From NCBI GenBank assembly GCA_023389155.1, contig JAEWEV010000034.1:1-64000 (forward strand): 64,000 nucleotides of DNA, given 5' to 3'. A model generated the notes under the pieces. It did no database searches, was not told where the DNA came from, and worked only from the letters and a program-made list of their open reading frames with translations. Positions 18,883 through 27,789 of the stretch are shown here, in pieces. A program made the translations under genes and the position numbers. The stretch comes from Pseudomonadota bacterium (GTDB lineage Bacteria > Pseudomonadota > Gammaproteobacteria > Burkholderiales > Burkholderiaceae_B). How positions within the stretch are numbered: the stretch's first letter is position 1; every line of letters begins with the position of its first letter.

Positions 18883-18904
18883 CGGATACCCCTGGTGGTA
18901 TCCG
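18883..18904 (+). terminator. Hairpin after the fumarase gene
   Basis: CGGATACC and GGTATCCG form a perfect 8-bp stem with a 6-base loop, 23 bp after the fumarase stop. No U-tract follows, so if it terminates it is not a classical intrinsic terminator; it may instead protect the mRNA end. Confidence 0.4.
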
Positions 18905-19289
18905 GTGGCCTTGGAAATTCGCCATACCCTGCGGGGCGAGCAATTCTTAACTAGCGCTTCCCTGCAGAAGTTTCTCTCCCAAATCCCCATCTCTCTTTGC
19001 GATCTCTGCGCCCGGCCAGCTGGCCGCGTCGTCGCGCGCGTCGCATGTTTTGCATCCATCTATCCGTCAGTCGCAGGACTCTGTGCCTCCTCCCGAAGCA
19101 AAGCGTTAGAAACAATTCACGTTTGGCCGATGTGCGAAGCAGGCCATCCTAGTCACTTCATTCGTTTCCTAAACGGATGAGTCAGGGCTACTCGAATTAT
19201 CTGGTTACACAATGTCATTTTTCATCGCCCTAGGGTGGGTATTTACTAATTGTTCCCCCTACTGGCGGTCTGTAATCTTGCGCTGTTCA

Positions 19290-19326
19290 AGTCAGCCCCG
19301 CATTTTTGCGTCCAGGCTGGCTTTTT
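19290..19326 (+). terminator. Terminator-like hairpin in the dppA leader
   Basis: AGTCAGCC (19290-19297) pairs with GGCTGGCT (19315-19322), 8 bp with one G-U pair. An inner CGCA/TGCG pairing sits in the loop and TTTTT follows at 19322-19326. It ends 24 bp before the dppA start codon and more than 400 bp after the previous gene, which makes it a candidate attenuator or the end of a short leader RNA. Confidence 0.5.
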
Positions 19327-19349
19327 ATCTTATTTAGAAAGGAACAGTC

Positions 19350-20948
19350 ATGAAGATTAATGCGACACGCATGATTCTGTCAGTCCTGCTGGGTGGGCTT
19401 GCGACGACCGCGCAGGCAGCAGGCACTCTGGTCTACTGCTCAGAAGGCAGTCCGGCCGGTTTCGATACCGCACAATACAGCGCCGGTACCGATTTTGATG
19501 TTTCTGCGGAAACCGTCTATAACGGCCTGGTCACCTTCAAGCGCGGAACGACAGAAGTGATTCCGTCACTTGCTGAAAAGTGGGATATTTCCGATGATGG
19601 CCTCACGTACACCTTCCATCTTCGTCCGGGCGTCAAGTTCCAGACTTCGCGGTTTTTCACGCCGACACGTGGTCTGACTGCAGACGACGTGGTCTATACC
19701 TTCCAGCGCATGATGAGCAAGGATCATCCGTTTCGCAAGGCTTACCCGACCGAATTTCCCTACTTTACCGATATGGGCATGGACAAGAACCTGAAGTCCG
19801 TGGAAAAAGTGGATGACAATACCGTCAAGTTTGTCCTGAACGAAGTGGATGCGGCCTTCGTGCAGAACATGGCCATGCCTTTTGCCGTGATTCTTTCGCA
19901 GGAATACATGGAAAAGCTGCTCAAGGATGGAAAACCGGAAATGATCAACCAGCAGCCGCTGGGAACCGGCCCGTTCGTATTCGAGCGCTACCAGAAAGAT
20001 GCACAGATTCGCTACAAGGCAAACAAAGATTATTGGGATAAGGAAGAAGGTCCGCTGGTCGATAATCTGATTTTTGCCATCACCAAGGATCCGTCTGTCC
20101 GCGCCCAGAAACTGAAGGCAAACGAGTGCCAGCTGGCATCGTATCCCTTGCCTGCCGATGTGGATCGCCTCAAGCAGGATCCCAATCTGAAGGTGCAGTC
20201 CAATCCCGGCTTCAATGTTGGCTTTATCTATTACAACACCGAGAAAGAGCAGCTGAAAAAACCGGAAGTGCGGGTGGCGCTGGATATGGCCATCAACAAG
20301 CCGGCCATTATCAAGGCTGTCTACGGTGGTCAGGGCGTGCTTGCCGATGGTCCCATGCCTACCAGCCAGTGGTCCTATGACGACACGATCAAAAGCCGTC
20401 CGACAGACGTCGAGAAAGCCAAGGCCCTTCTCAAGGAAGCGGGCTACCCTGATGGATTCGACATGGGCTTGTGGTCTCTGCCGGTCGTGCGCCCCTACAA
20501 CCCCAACGGCCGCCTGATGGCTGAAATGATCCAGTCTGATTGGGCCAAGATTGGCGTCAAAGTCAAGATCAGTACCTACGAATGGGGTGAGTATCTTAAG
20601 CGCGCCAAACAGGGTACCCACGATGCCATCATGGTTGGCTGGACGGGTGATAACGGGGATCCCGACAACTGGCTCGGCAATCTGCTGTCATGCAATTCGG
20701 TCGGCGGCGTCAACTATTCGCGCTTCTGCTACAAACCGTTTGACGACCTGGTGGTCAAGGCCAAGCGGGTGACCGATCAGGAAGAACGCACCAAGCTGTA
20801 CAAGGAAGCGCAGAAAATTTTCCACGAGCAAATGCCGATGTCACCTATCGGAACCTCGATCGTCAACGTACCCATGAACAAAAAAGTGGAAGGCTTCAAG
20901 ATCAGTCCTTTCGGTTTGTTCCAGTTCTATGGCGTCAGTCTGAAATAA
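19350..20948 (+). CDS. dppA: Peptide ABC transporter substrate-binding protein, DppA-type
   Basis: A 532-residue periplasmic solute-binding protein (SBP family 5), close to the 535 residues of E. coli DppA. A Sec signal peptide ends at about 24 (TTAQAA). The mature start LVYCSEGSPAGFDTAQY is characteristic of DppA. A second Cys pair lies in LLSCNSVGGVNYSRFCY. It captures di- or tripeptides, or in some homologues heme precursors, for the membrane complex encoded just downstream. The ribosome site AAAGGAA is strong. The leader holds a terminator-like hairpin and the gap to dppB a second hairpin. Confidence 0.9.
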   Translation: MKINATRMILSVLLGGLATTAQAAGTLVYCSEGSPAGFDTAQYSAGTDFDVSAETVYNGLVTFKRGTTEVIPSLAEKWDISDDGLTYTFHLRPGVKFQTSRFFTPTRGLTADDVVYTFQRMMSKDHPFRKAYPTEFPYFTDMGMDKNLKSVEKVDDNTVKFVLNEVDAAFVQNMAMPFAVILSQEYMEKLLKDGKPEMINQQPLGTGPFVFERYQKDAQIRYKANKDYWDKEEGPLVDNLIFAITKDPSVRAQKLKANECQLASYPLPADVDRLKQDPNLKVQSNPGFNVGFIYYNTEKEQLKKPEVRVALDMAINKPAIIKAVYGGQGVLADGPMPTSQWSYDDTIKSRPTDVEKAKALLKEAGYPDGFDMGLWSLPVVRPYNPNGRLMAEMIQSDWAKIGVKVKISTYEWGEYLKRAKQGTHDAIMVGWTGDNGDPDNWLGNLLSCNSVGGVNYSRFCYKPFDDLVVKAKRVTDQEERTKLYKEAQKIFHEQMPMSPIGTSIVNVPMNKKVEGFKISPFGLFQFYGVSLK

Positions 20949-20977
20949 CGATTTCGGTACTTGTTTGAATCAAAGAG

Positions 20978-21002
20978 GAGGCTGCCCCGCAAGGGTGGCT
21001 TC
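20978..21002 (+). other. Intercistronic hairpin between dppA and dppB
   Basis: GAGGCTGCCC and GGGTGGCTTC pair over 10 bp (three of them G-U) around the loop CGCAA. It lies 30 bp after the dppA stop and is followed by a T-rich but interrupted stretch. Such stems after the binding-protein gene commonly stabilise the upstream mRNA and lower permease expression; that role is inferred here. Confidence 0.5.
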
Positions 21003-21080
21003 CGCTTTGTCATTGTTTTTCAGGACACGATTGATACGGTGTTTTTTCACCTGACATCAGTGTCCACGGAGGCTGGCCCG

Positions 21081-22109
21081 ATGTTTTCTTTTATTCTCAG
21101 GCGTCTGGCGATTCTGATTCCGACCTTTTTCGGCATCACGATCCTGACGTTCCTGCTTATCCATATGATCCCGGGCGATCCGGTGATGACAATGCTGGGT
21201 GAACGTAATGTTGACCCGGAAATGTACAAATCCATGATGGCAAGGCTGGGGCTGGATCAGCCTTTGCATACGCAATACCTGCATTATGTGGGCGGACTGT
21301 TGCAGGGTGACTTCGGCAAGTCTTTCTCAAGCCAGGCCAGCGTGTGGAGCGAATTTATTGCATTGTTTCCCGCTACGCTGGAACTGGGAATCTGTGCGCT
21401 GCTGTTTGGTGCCGTTTTCGGAATTCTGCTGGGCGTGCTCGCCGCCATCAAGCGGGGTACGATTCTTGACCATGGCGTGATGGGATTGTCTTTGACTGGC
21501 TATTCCATGCCCATCTTCTGGTGGGGATTGATGCTGATCATGCTGTTTTCTTCGTATCTGGGCTGGACACCCGTATCGGGCCGGATCAGCCTGACGTATG
21601 ACGTGCAGCCTTATACGGGTTTTATGCTGATTGATTCCGTGATTGCACAGATCCAGGATCCCGAATATAACAGCGGGGCCTTCCTGGATGCTGTCATGCA
21701 TCTGATTTTGCCCTCCATTGTACTGGGCACCATTCCCCTCGCGGTGATCTCGCGCATGACCCGTTCTTCCATGCTGGAAGTCATGGGCGAAGACTATGTG
21801 CGTACCGCCAAAGCCAAAGGGTTATCGCCCAGACGTGTCATTTTTGTACATACGCTTCGCAATGCCATGATTTCTGTTGTCACGGTAGTGGGTCTGCAGA
21901 TCAGCTCGCTAATCGGGGGCGCGGTACTAACCGAAACCATCTTCTCATGGCCTGGAATAGGAAAATGGCTGGTCGATGCGATTTTCCGCCGGGATTATCC
22001 CGTAGTCCAAAATGGCTTGCTTATTGTGGCCATTCTGATCATTCTGGTGAATCTTGTGGTAGACGTGGTGTATGGCGTCGTCAATCCGCGAATTCGTCAC
22101 GCGAAATAA
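21081..22109 (+). CDS. dppB: Peptide ABC transporter permease DppB
   Basis: A 342-residue inner-membrane permease with about six membrane segments. It begins FSFILRRLAILIPTFFGITILTF after the initiator Met and carries the EAA-loop sequence DYVRTAKAKGLSPRRV that contacts the ATPases. The frame is open back to 20961. The ATG at 21081 gives the family's normal N-terminus and has a GGAGG ribosome site 9-13 bp upstream, so it is preferred. Partner of DppC in the channel. Confidence 0.93.
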   Translation: MFSFILRRLAILIPTFFGITILTFLLIHMIPGDPVMTMLGERNVDPEMYKSMMARLGLDQPLHTQYLHYVGGLLQGDFGKSFSSQASVWSEFIALFPATLELGICALLFGAVFGILLGVLAAIKRGTILDHGVMGLSLTGYSMPIFWWGLMLIMLFSSYLGWTPVSGRISLTYDVQPYTGFMLIDSVIAQIQDPEYNSGAFLDAVMHLILPSIVLGTIPLAVISRMTRSSMLEVMGEDYVRTAKAKGLSPRRVIFVHTLRNAMISVVTVVGLQISSLIGGAVLTETIFSWPGIGKWLVDAIFRRDYPVVQNGLLIVAILIILVNLVVDVVYGVVNPRIRHAK

Positions 22110-22119
22110 GGGCCCGAAC

Positions 22120-23040
22120 ATGACTCAGGTAATTCCTGCCGACAACGTTGCGGCACCCGCGGGGACGATTGGCTATCCTTCACCCCTGCGCGAATTCATT
22201 GGCAGTTTCTCCAAAAACAGGGGCGCACTTGCCGGCTTCAGTTTTCTGCTTCTCATGGTTCTGGCGGCAATTCTTGCTCCGTGGATCGCTCCTTACGATC
22301 CGCTGATGCAGTTTCGCGAACATATGCTGCAGCCGCCGGCGTGGCAGGAGGGCGGCAGTATCGCCTATCTGCTGGGAACCGACGAAGCGGGGCGCGATAT
22401 ACTTTCCCGGCTGATGCATGGGGCGCGTCTGTCGCTGGTCATCGGTTTTTCAGCTGTGATCATCACGCTTGTTCCGGGAATTTTGCTTGGTCTGCTGGCG
22501 GCTTTTTTTCCGAATTCGGCAGGCCGTGTACTGATGCGCATCGCCGATATCATGATGTCCCTTCCTTCGGTACTGCTGGCAATTGCCATCATGGCGGTGC
22601 TTGGCCCTGGTATCACAAATGCAATGATTGCAATTGCGGTGGTCGGCCTGCCTGGCTACATGCGTATCGTTCGGGCATCGGCCATGAGTGAGCTGAGCAA
22701 GGACTACGTCATGGCGTCCAGAGTGTCCGGTGCGGGTGTTCTCAGATTGATGTTCATCGCTGTGCTGCCCAACTGCATGGCTCCGCTGATCGTGCAGGCG
22801 ACGCTGGGATTTTCTTCGGCCATTCTGGATATCGCAGCGCTGGGCTTTCTTGGGCTTGGTGTACAGCCTCCGGCGCCCGAATGGGGCACCATGCTGGCCA
22901 CGGCGCGTGATTATATTACCAGCGCCTGGTGGGTAGTGACTTTTCCCGGCCTGACCATTCTGCTGACCGTCCTTGCCATTAATCTCGTGGGCGATGGCTT
23001 GCGTGATGCGCTTGATCCCAAACTGAAGCGCGCGGCGTAG
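22120..23040 (+). CDS. dppC: Peptide ABC transporter permease DppC
   Basis: A 306-residue permease with an OppC-type N-terminal domain (one membrane segment near 40-60) and the binding-protein-dependent transport domain. LLGTDEAGRDILSRLMHGAR is the DppC/OppC signature and DYVMASRVSGAGVLRL the EAA loop. The ATG at 22120 lies 10 bp after dppB; the frame extends upstream into dppB but without a better start. Forms the channel with DppB. Confidence 0.93.
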   Translation: MTQVIPADNVAAPAGTIGYPSPLREFIGSFSKNRGALAGFSFLLLMVLAAILAPWIAPYDPLMQFREHMLQPPAWQEGGSIAYLLGTDEAGRDILSRLMHGARLSLVIGFSAVIITLVPGILLGLLAAFFPNSAGRVLMRIADIMMSLPSVLLAIAIMAVLGPGITNAMIAIAVVGLPGYMRIVRASAMSELSKDYVMASRVSGAGVLRLMFIAVLPNCMAPLIVQATLGFSSAILDIAALGFLGLGVQPPAPEWGTMLATARDYITSAWWVVTFPGLTILLTVLAINLVGDGLRDALDPKLKRAA

Positions 23041-23050
23041 AGAGGCAAAA

Positions 23051-24031
23051 ATGAGTTTATTGACTATACGTAATCTGTGCGTGCAATTCGGCACCAGGGA
23101 AAAACCATTTTTTGCCGTGGACGGCGTTGACCTGGATGTGGACCAGGGTGAACTGCTCGGTATCGTCGGCGAATCAGGTTCCGGCAAATCCGTATCCATG
23201 ATGGCCATGATGGGACTGCTGGACGGGCAGGGGACGGTCACCTCAGACCAGATGCTGTTCGACGGCAGAGAACTGTCTACCCTGAGTCCACGGGAAAAGC
23301 GAAAAATTATCGGCAAGGATATCGCCATGATTTTCCAGGATCCGATGACTGCACTGAATCCCAGTTACACCGTTGGTTTTCAGATTGAGGAAGTTCTGAA
23401 GGTACATATTGGCCTGGACCGCAAGGCCCGCCGCCAGCGGGCAATTGCGCTGATGCGCGAGGTGGAGATTCCCGATCCTGAAAGGCGGCTATCTGCCTAT
23501 CCTCATCAGCTTTCGGGCGGCATGAGTCAGCGCGTGGCGATTGCCATGGCGATCGCCTGTGAACCCAGGTTACTGATTGCGGATGAGCCCACGACGGCGC
23601 TTGACGTGACGATTCAGGCCCAGATCATGGAACTGCTGCTACGCCTGCAGAAAGAGCACGGCATGGCACTAATCATGATTACGCACGATCTGGCTGTGGT
23701 TTCCGAAGTGGCTCAGCGTGCAGTGGTGATGTATGCCGGCCAGGTTGCCGAAACCGGCGCGGTGCGCGATGTGTTTTTCCAGCCGGCACATCCCTACACC
23801 AAGGCACTGATTGCCTCTATCCCGGAGTCCTGTCGCGGCGCGCGGCGTCTGTCAACCCTGCCGGGCATGGTGCCAGGTCAGTACGACCGACCTTCGGGTT
23901 GCGTGCTCTCACCGCGTTGTCCGATTGTGCACGAAAGATGCGTGGCCGAACGCCCTGAACTGATCAGCTATAGCGGCCGGGCAGTGCGCTGTCATACTCC
24001 GCTGATCCCTCTGCAGGAAATCAAGTCATGA
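23051..24031 (+). CDS. dppD: Peptide ABC transporter ATPase DppD
   Basis: A 326-residue ABC ATPase. Walker A is GESGSGKS (about 40-47), the signature is LSGGMSQRVAIA, and Walker B runs into DEPTTALD. The C-terminal oligopeptide-transporter extension contains the Cys-rich GCVLSPRCPIVHERC segment, which in some homologues binds an iron-sulfur cluster. It powers transport together with DppF, whose start overlaps this stop by 4 bp. Confidence 0.94.
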   Translation: MSLLTIRNLCVQFGTREKPFFAVDGVDLDVDQGELLGIVGESGSGKSVSMMAMMGLLDGQGTVTSDQMLFDGRELSTLSPREKRKIIGKDIAMIFQDPMTALNPSYTVGFQIEEVLKVHIGLDRKARRQRAIALMREVEIPDPERRLSAYPHQLSGGMSQRVAIAMAIACEPRLLIADEPTTALDVTIQAQIMELLLRLQKEHGMALIMITHDLAVVSEVAQRAVVMYAGQVAETGAVRDVFFQPAHPYTKALIASIPESCRGARRLSTLPGMVPGQYDRPSGCVLSPRCPIVHERCVAERPELISYSGRAVRCHTPLIPLQEIKS

Positions 24032-24999
24032 ACGATATCGTACTGAAAACAGAAAATCTGGCACGGCATTACGATGTGTCGCAAGGGTTCATGAAGCCGC
24101 GCGCCACGCTGAAGGCCCTCAATGGCGTTTCCCTGTCGCTGGAACGGGGCAGAACGCTGGCTGTAGTGGGGGAGTCCGGTTGCGGCAAATCCACGCTGGC
24201 CCGGCAGATCACCATGATTGAACCGCCAACGTCGGGATCGTTGTGGCTGGACGGCAGGCTGGTCGACACAGGCTCGGCGTCCCAGGTGAAGGCTCTGCGC
24301 AACAAGGTGCAGATGGTATTCCAGAATCCTTATGGTTCTCTGAATCCACGCCGGAAAATCGGCGACCAGCTTGAAGAGCCGCTTATTATCAACACTGACG
24401 TGAAAAGTGCGGAACGCAAGGCTCGGGTGCGTGACATGATGCAGCGTGTCGGCTTGCGGCCAGAACATTTTTATCGCTATCCGCATATGTTTTCCGGTGG
24501 GCAACGTCAGCGTATTGCCATTGCCCGGGCGATGATGCTGCGCCCCAGTATTGTCGTGGCGGATGAGCCAACCTCCGCGCTGGATGTTTCCATTCAGGCT
24601 CAGGTACTGAATCTTTTTCTGGATCTTCAGGAAGAACTGCGTACCTCCTATGTATTCATTTCCCATAACCTTTCGGTTGTGGAACACGTTGCTGATGATG
24701 TGATGGTGATGTATTTGGGGCGGGTAGCAGAAAACGGGCCGAAACAGACCCTTTATGCAAACCCCTTGCATCCGTATACACAGGCGCTGCTATCTGCGAC
24801 GCCCTCCATTTACCCGGAAAAGCGCGCGATAAAAATCCGTATTGAAGGAGAGTTGCCTTCGCCGCTGAATCCGCCGTCAGGCTGTGCGTTCCATAAACGC
24901 TGTCCTCATGCAGTCGCGCGCTGCCGTACTGAAGAGCCGCAATTGCGAGAGGTTGATGGGAGACAGGTCGCCTGTCATCTGGCCGAGCAGTTTGTCTGA
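24028..24999 (+). CDS. dppF: Peptide ABC transporter ATPase DppF
   Basis: A 323-residue ABC ATPase, last gene of the dpp operon. Walker A is GESGCGKST, the signature is FSGGQRQRIAIARAM and Walker B leads to DEPTSALD. A C-terminal GCAFHKRCPHAVARC segment matches the Cys-rich tail of this subfamily. It starts with a 4-bp overlap on dppD. A run of eight G at about 25053-25060 follows in the non-coding gap before the convergent folK. Confidence 0.94.
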   Translation: MNDIVLKTENLARHYDVSQGFMKPRATLKALNGVSLSLERGRTLAVVGESGCGKSTLARQITMIEPPTSGSLWLDGRLVDTGSASQVKALRNKVQMVFQNPYGSLNPRRKIGDQLEEPLIINTDVKSAERKARVRDMMQRVGLRPEHFYRYPHMFSGGQRQRIAIARAMMLRPSIVVADEPTSALDVSIQAQVLNLFLDLQEELRTSYVFISHNLSVVEHVADDVMVMYLGRVAENGPKQTLYANPLHPYTQALLSATPSIYPEKRAIKIRIEGELPSPLNPPSGCAFHKRCPHAVARCRTEEPQLREVDGRQVACHLAEQFV

Positions 25000-25113
25000 T
25001 CGCGGGCGGAATGTCGCCCTGTAGAGTCGGGGAGAGTCGATCCGCAAGCTGTGGGGGGGGTCCGGTCACAGGGCGGATCATCTGGTCGTTGCCCTGGCGG
25101 CCATTGCCAATAT

Positions 25114-25599
25114 TTATCGCGAATATTCGCGATGCCTTGTGATGACCTGATCGCTGCAAGCCGCCAGCCACTCGACAAGGGACTTGTTAAGCAACTGCAT
25201 GTCGGGCGCAATATCCAGCAAGGGGCGCAGCACGAAAGCCCGCTGGTGCATGCGAGGGTGGGGCAGGGTCAGCTGTGGTGTGTCCTGAACCAGATCGTCG
25301 TAGGAGAGAATATCCAGATCCAGTGTGCGCGGTGCATTGCGGTAGGGGCGCTGCCTGCCGTGCGCGTTCTCCACTGACTGCAGCGCGTTCAGCAGATCGG
25401 TGGCAGACAGCGCGGTGTGCAGCCGCGCCACCGCATTGATGTAGTCGGGACCGTTGGCATTTACCGGGCTGGTTCGATAAAAATCAGACACCTGCTTCAC
25501 CTGTGTACCCGGCAGGGCGTCGATGTCGTCCAGTGCCTCATGCAGGGTCTCTTCACGCTCGCCCAGGTTGGAGCCCAGGCCGATATAGGCGGTATGCAC
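25114..25599 (-). CDS. folK: HPPK (folate biosynthesis) FolK
   Basis: 6-hydroxymethyl-7,8-dihydropterin pyrophosphokinase, which transfers pyrophosphate from ATP in folate synthesis. It shows AYIGLGSNLGERE at the start, FYRTSPV, the catalytic TLDLDILSYDD and the HPRMHQRAFVL block. With the GTG start at 25597-25599 it is 161 residues, the normal length. It then begins 4 bp after the pcnB stop rather than overlapping it by 50 bp as the upstream ATG at 25653 would require. No strong ribosome site is seen for the GTG, so the longer form cannot be excluded. Confidence 0.9.
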   Translation of the reverse strand: MHTAYIGLGSNLGEREETLHEALDDIDALPGTQVKQVSDFYRTSPVNANGPDYINAVARLHTALSATDLLNALQSVENAHGRQRPYRNAPRTLDLDILSYDDLVQDTPQLTLPHPRMHQRAFVLRPLLDIAPDMQLLNKSLVEWLAACSDQVITRHREYSR

Positions 25600-25603
25600 C
25601 AGA

Positions 25604-27013
25604 CTACGAGGCCGTGGGCGCTTCAGCGGATGTGCCTGCGCCGCCTGTCCCACCTCCCGTTCTGCCAGTGCCTTTGCGCGCGTTGCTGCGACGCTTGCGT
25701 CGCTTGCGCGGCGTTGCCGGCGGTGCTGCCTGCTGTTCCGCGGTCAGGGCTTCGATCATTTCTGTGCGTTCGCCTGGCGGGGCATCGGCCAGATCCATCC
25801 ACCATTGTGCCAGCACGCTGTCAAATTCGTTACATGCCGCACGCAGTTGCAGAAAGTCACAGGCCGCCCGAAAGCGTGGCTGTTCTGTCATGCGCCAGAT
25901 TTGTTTGGGGATGCGACGCTCGAAGCGCGGTTGCATGAACCAGATTTCCCGCATGTCGGCAGTATGCCTGCGCTGAATGGCCATTTTGGTAATGTGTGTG
26001 TCAATGACCAGATCCGCGGCCTGGCTCAGTGCAGGGATGGTATGCTCTTTGCGCTCCAGGTTCCGTTTCCAGTTGACGTCAACCATTCTCCAGAGCAATG
26101 CGGCAAACAGAAAGCTGGGGCTGACGGATTTGCCAGAGCGAACCCGGTGGTCGGTGCGTTCCAGCGTAAGCTGAACAAACTGCTCGCCGCCGGGTTGCTT
26201 GAGCACTTCGTCAATCAGGGGCAGCACGTTCTCATGCAAACCTTCGCTGCGTAATTGCTCAAGCGCGACAATGGCGTTGCCGCAAGTAAGCAGCTTGAGC
26301 GTTTCATCAAACAGGCGCGAGTCGGGAACGTTTTTGATTAGCCCGGCCAGGTTGCGTATTGGCGCCTGAGTGGCGGGTTCAATTTTGCCATTGAGCTTGG
26401 ACGCAAATCGGACTGCCCGCAGCATGCGTACCGGATCTTCACGGAAACGGGTTTCGGGATCGCCGATCATGCGCACGAGATGATTCTTGAGATCGGCCAC
26501 GCCATTGTGATAGTCGATCACGATTTCTTTTACCGGATCGTAATACAGGGCGTTCAGCGTAAAGTCACGCCGTGCCGCATCTTCCTGTTGGGTACCGAAA
26601 ACATTGTCGTTCAGGATTCGACCATCGGCATCGGTGTGCTGTGTGCCCTGTGAGGGGGCGCGAAAGGTCGAGGTTTCGATGATTTCCTGGCCGAAAACGA
26701 CGTGTACCAGCTGAAAGCGCCGCCCGATGATGCGGGCACGGCGAAACAGGGGACGGATTTCTTCCGGCGTCGCATTGGTGGCGACGTCAAAATCCTTGGG
26801 TTCGTAGCCCAGGACAAGATCCCGGACTGCACCGCCCACGATGAAGGCATCGTAACCTTTTTGCTGCAGCACTTCGCAGACCTTGACGGCATTGCGTGAG
26901 ACCAGGCGCCGGTCAATTTTGTGCTGCTCCTTGGTGTATAACTGGCGTTTGTCTTTCTGTACCGGAGGGGCAAAAAGCCGGCTGACGAACGTGCGAATTG
27001 TATTTTTGATCAT
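25604..27013 (-). CDS. pcnB: Poly(A) polymerase I
   Basis: A 469-residue class II nucleotidyltransferase that adds 3' poly(A) tails to RNA and so promotes decay. The N-terminal catalytic block is GGAVRDLVLGYEPKDFDVAT (near 60-80). The following RRARIIGRRFQLVHV and the RDFTLNALYYDP region are typical of PcnB over CCA-adding enzymes, as is the long basic C-terminal tail (rich in Arg and Lys after about 430). It sits between a HAD phosphatase and folK, the usual Burkholderiales order. Confidence 0.93.
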   Translation of the reverse strand: MIKNTIRTFVSRLFAPPVQKDKRQLYTKEQHKIDRRLVSRNAVKVCEVLQQKGYDAFIVGGAVRDLVLGYEPKDFDVATNATPEEIRPLFRRARIIGRRFQLVHVVFGQEIIETSTFRAPSQGTQHTDADGRILNDNVFGTQQEDAARRDFTLNALYYDPVKEIVIDYHNGVADLKNHLVRMIGDPETRFREDPVRMLRAVRFASKLNGKIEPATQAPIRNLAGLIKNVPDSRLFDETLKLLTCGNAIVALEQLRSEGLHENVLPLIDEVLKQPGGEQFVQLTLERTDHRVRSGKSVSPSFLFAALLWRMVDVNWKRNLERKEHTIPALSQAADLVIDTHITKMAIQRRHTADMREIWFMQPRFERRIPKQIWRMTEQPRFRAACDFLQLRAACNEFDSVLAQWWMDLADAPPGERTEMIEALTAEQQAAPPATPRKRRKRRSNARKGTGRTGGGTGGAGTSAEAPTAS

Positions 27014-27037
27014 GTGATTTGTTGTTGTTGCTTCCTG

Positions 27038-27718
27038 TTATTGCAGAGGAAATAAATCCAGGACCGGCCAGCCTTTCTCTTTTGCCAGTTCCCGAAGAGG
27101 CGGCACCGGATTGGTCGCGACAGGATGGGTCACCACTTCAAGCAGCGGGATATCATTCTGCGAATCGCTGTAGAACCAGCTCTCGGAGAAGTAGTCCAGT
27201 GTCAGGCCGATGCGGTCCAGCCATTCGTTCACCCGGGTCACTTTCCCGGCCTGATAGCTGGGCGTACCCAATACTTTACCCGTATAACGGCCATTTTTGT
27301 ACTCTGGAACGGTGCCGATGACATTCGGAATCCCAAATGCCCGGGCCACGGGCGTGATGACGAATTCGTTGGTGGCAGACACCAGGCAGCACAGGTCACC
27401 CTGTTCCAGGTGCTTTGCCACCAGTGCGACAGCTTCGTCGCGGAAGGCCGGCCTGACGACCTCCTGCATATACTGTTCGTGAAAGCGCGCCAGATCGTAG
27501 GGCGTATGCAGGTTGAGAAAACTCAGCATGAATTCCACTGATTCCTCAATTTTCAGCGTACCGGCGGTATATTTTTCCATCAGCTCATGATTTTTTGCCT
27601 GGACAACCTTTGGATCGCCGCCCCAGCCGTTGCGGGCCAGAAAATCTACCCAGTGTCTGTCAGTATCGATGGGCAGCAGGGTGTGGTCAAGATCAAACAG
27701 GGCGAGTCGTTGCGTCAT
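27038..27718 (-). CDS. HAD-IB family phosphatase (SerB-like)
   Basis: A 226-residue HAD hydrolase. The nucleophile motif FDLDHTLLP places Asp9 and Asp11 at the catalytic positions. SATNEFVITPVARAFG is motif II and YSDSQNDIPLLE motif IV, as in the phosphoserine phosphatase-like IB subfamily. The substrate cannot be told. In this order of bacteria it is conserved between hda and pcnB. There is no sign of an attached acyltransferase domain. Confidence 0.88.
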   Translation of the reverse strand: MTQRLALFDLDHTLLPIDTDRHWVDFLARNGWGGDPKVVQAKNHELMEKYTAGTLKIEESVEFMLSFLNLHTPYDLARFHEQYMQEVVRPAFRDEAVALVAKHLEQGDLCCLVSATNEFVITPVARAFGIPNVIGTVPEYKNGRYTGKVLGTPSYQAGKVTRVNEWLDRIGLTLDYFSESWFYSDSQNDIPLLEVVTHPVATNPVPPLRELAKEKGWPVLDLFPLQ

Positions 27719-27789
27719 AGTGGCTTGTTTGTAAAGGTTTCAGGCAAGTCAGAACTGCGGAAGTGTCTGGGGTTATGGAAGTCCGGATA

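Larger units (their letters stand above)
18861..19349. other. Intergenic region before dppA (489 bp)
   Basis: No credible gene. Short open frames on both strands lack ribosome sites and protein-like composition. The region holds two hairpins, listed separately: one just after the fumarase stop and one ending 24 bp before the dppA start. The bases from about 19190 to 19260 are AT-richer and probably contain the dppA promoter; no box matches consensus well enough to name. Confidence 0.6.

Noticed and set aside
18905..19180. Plus-strand 91-codon frame and its minus-strand counterpart before dppA
   Set aside because: No ribosome site, no recognisable domains, and both strands are open over the same bases, which is common by chance in GC-rich DNA.
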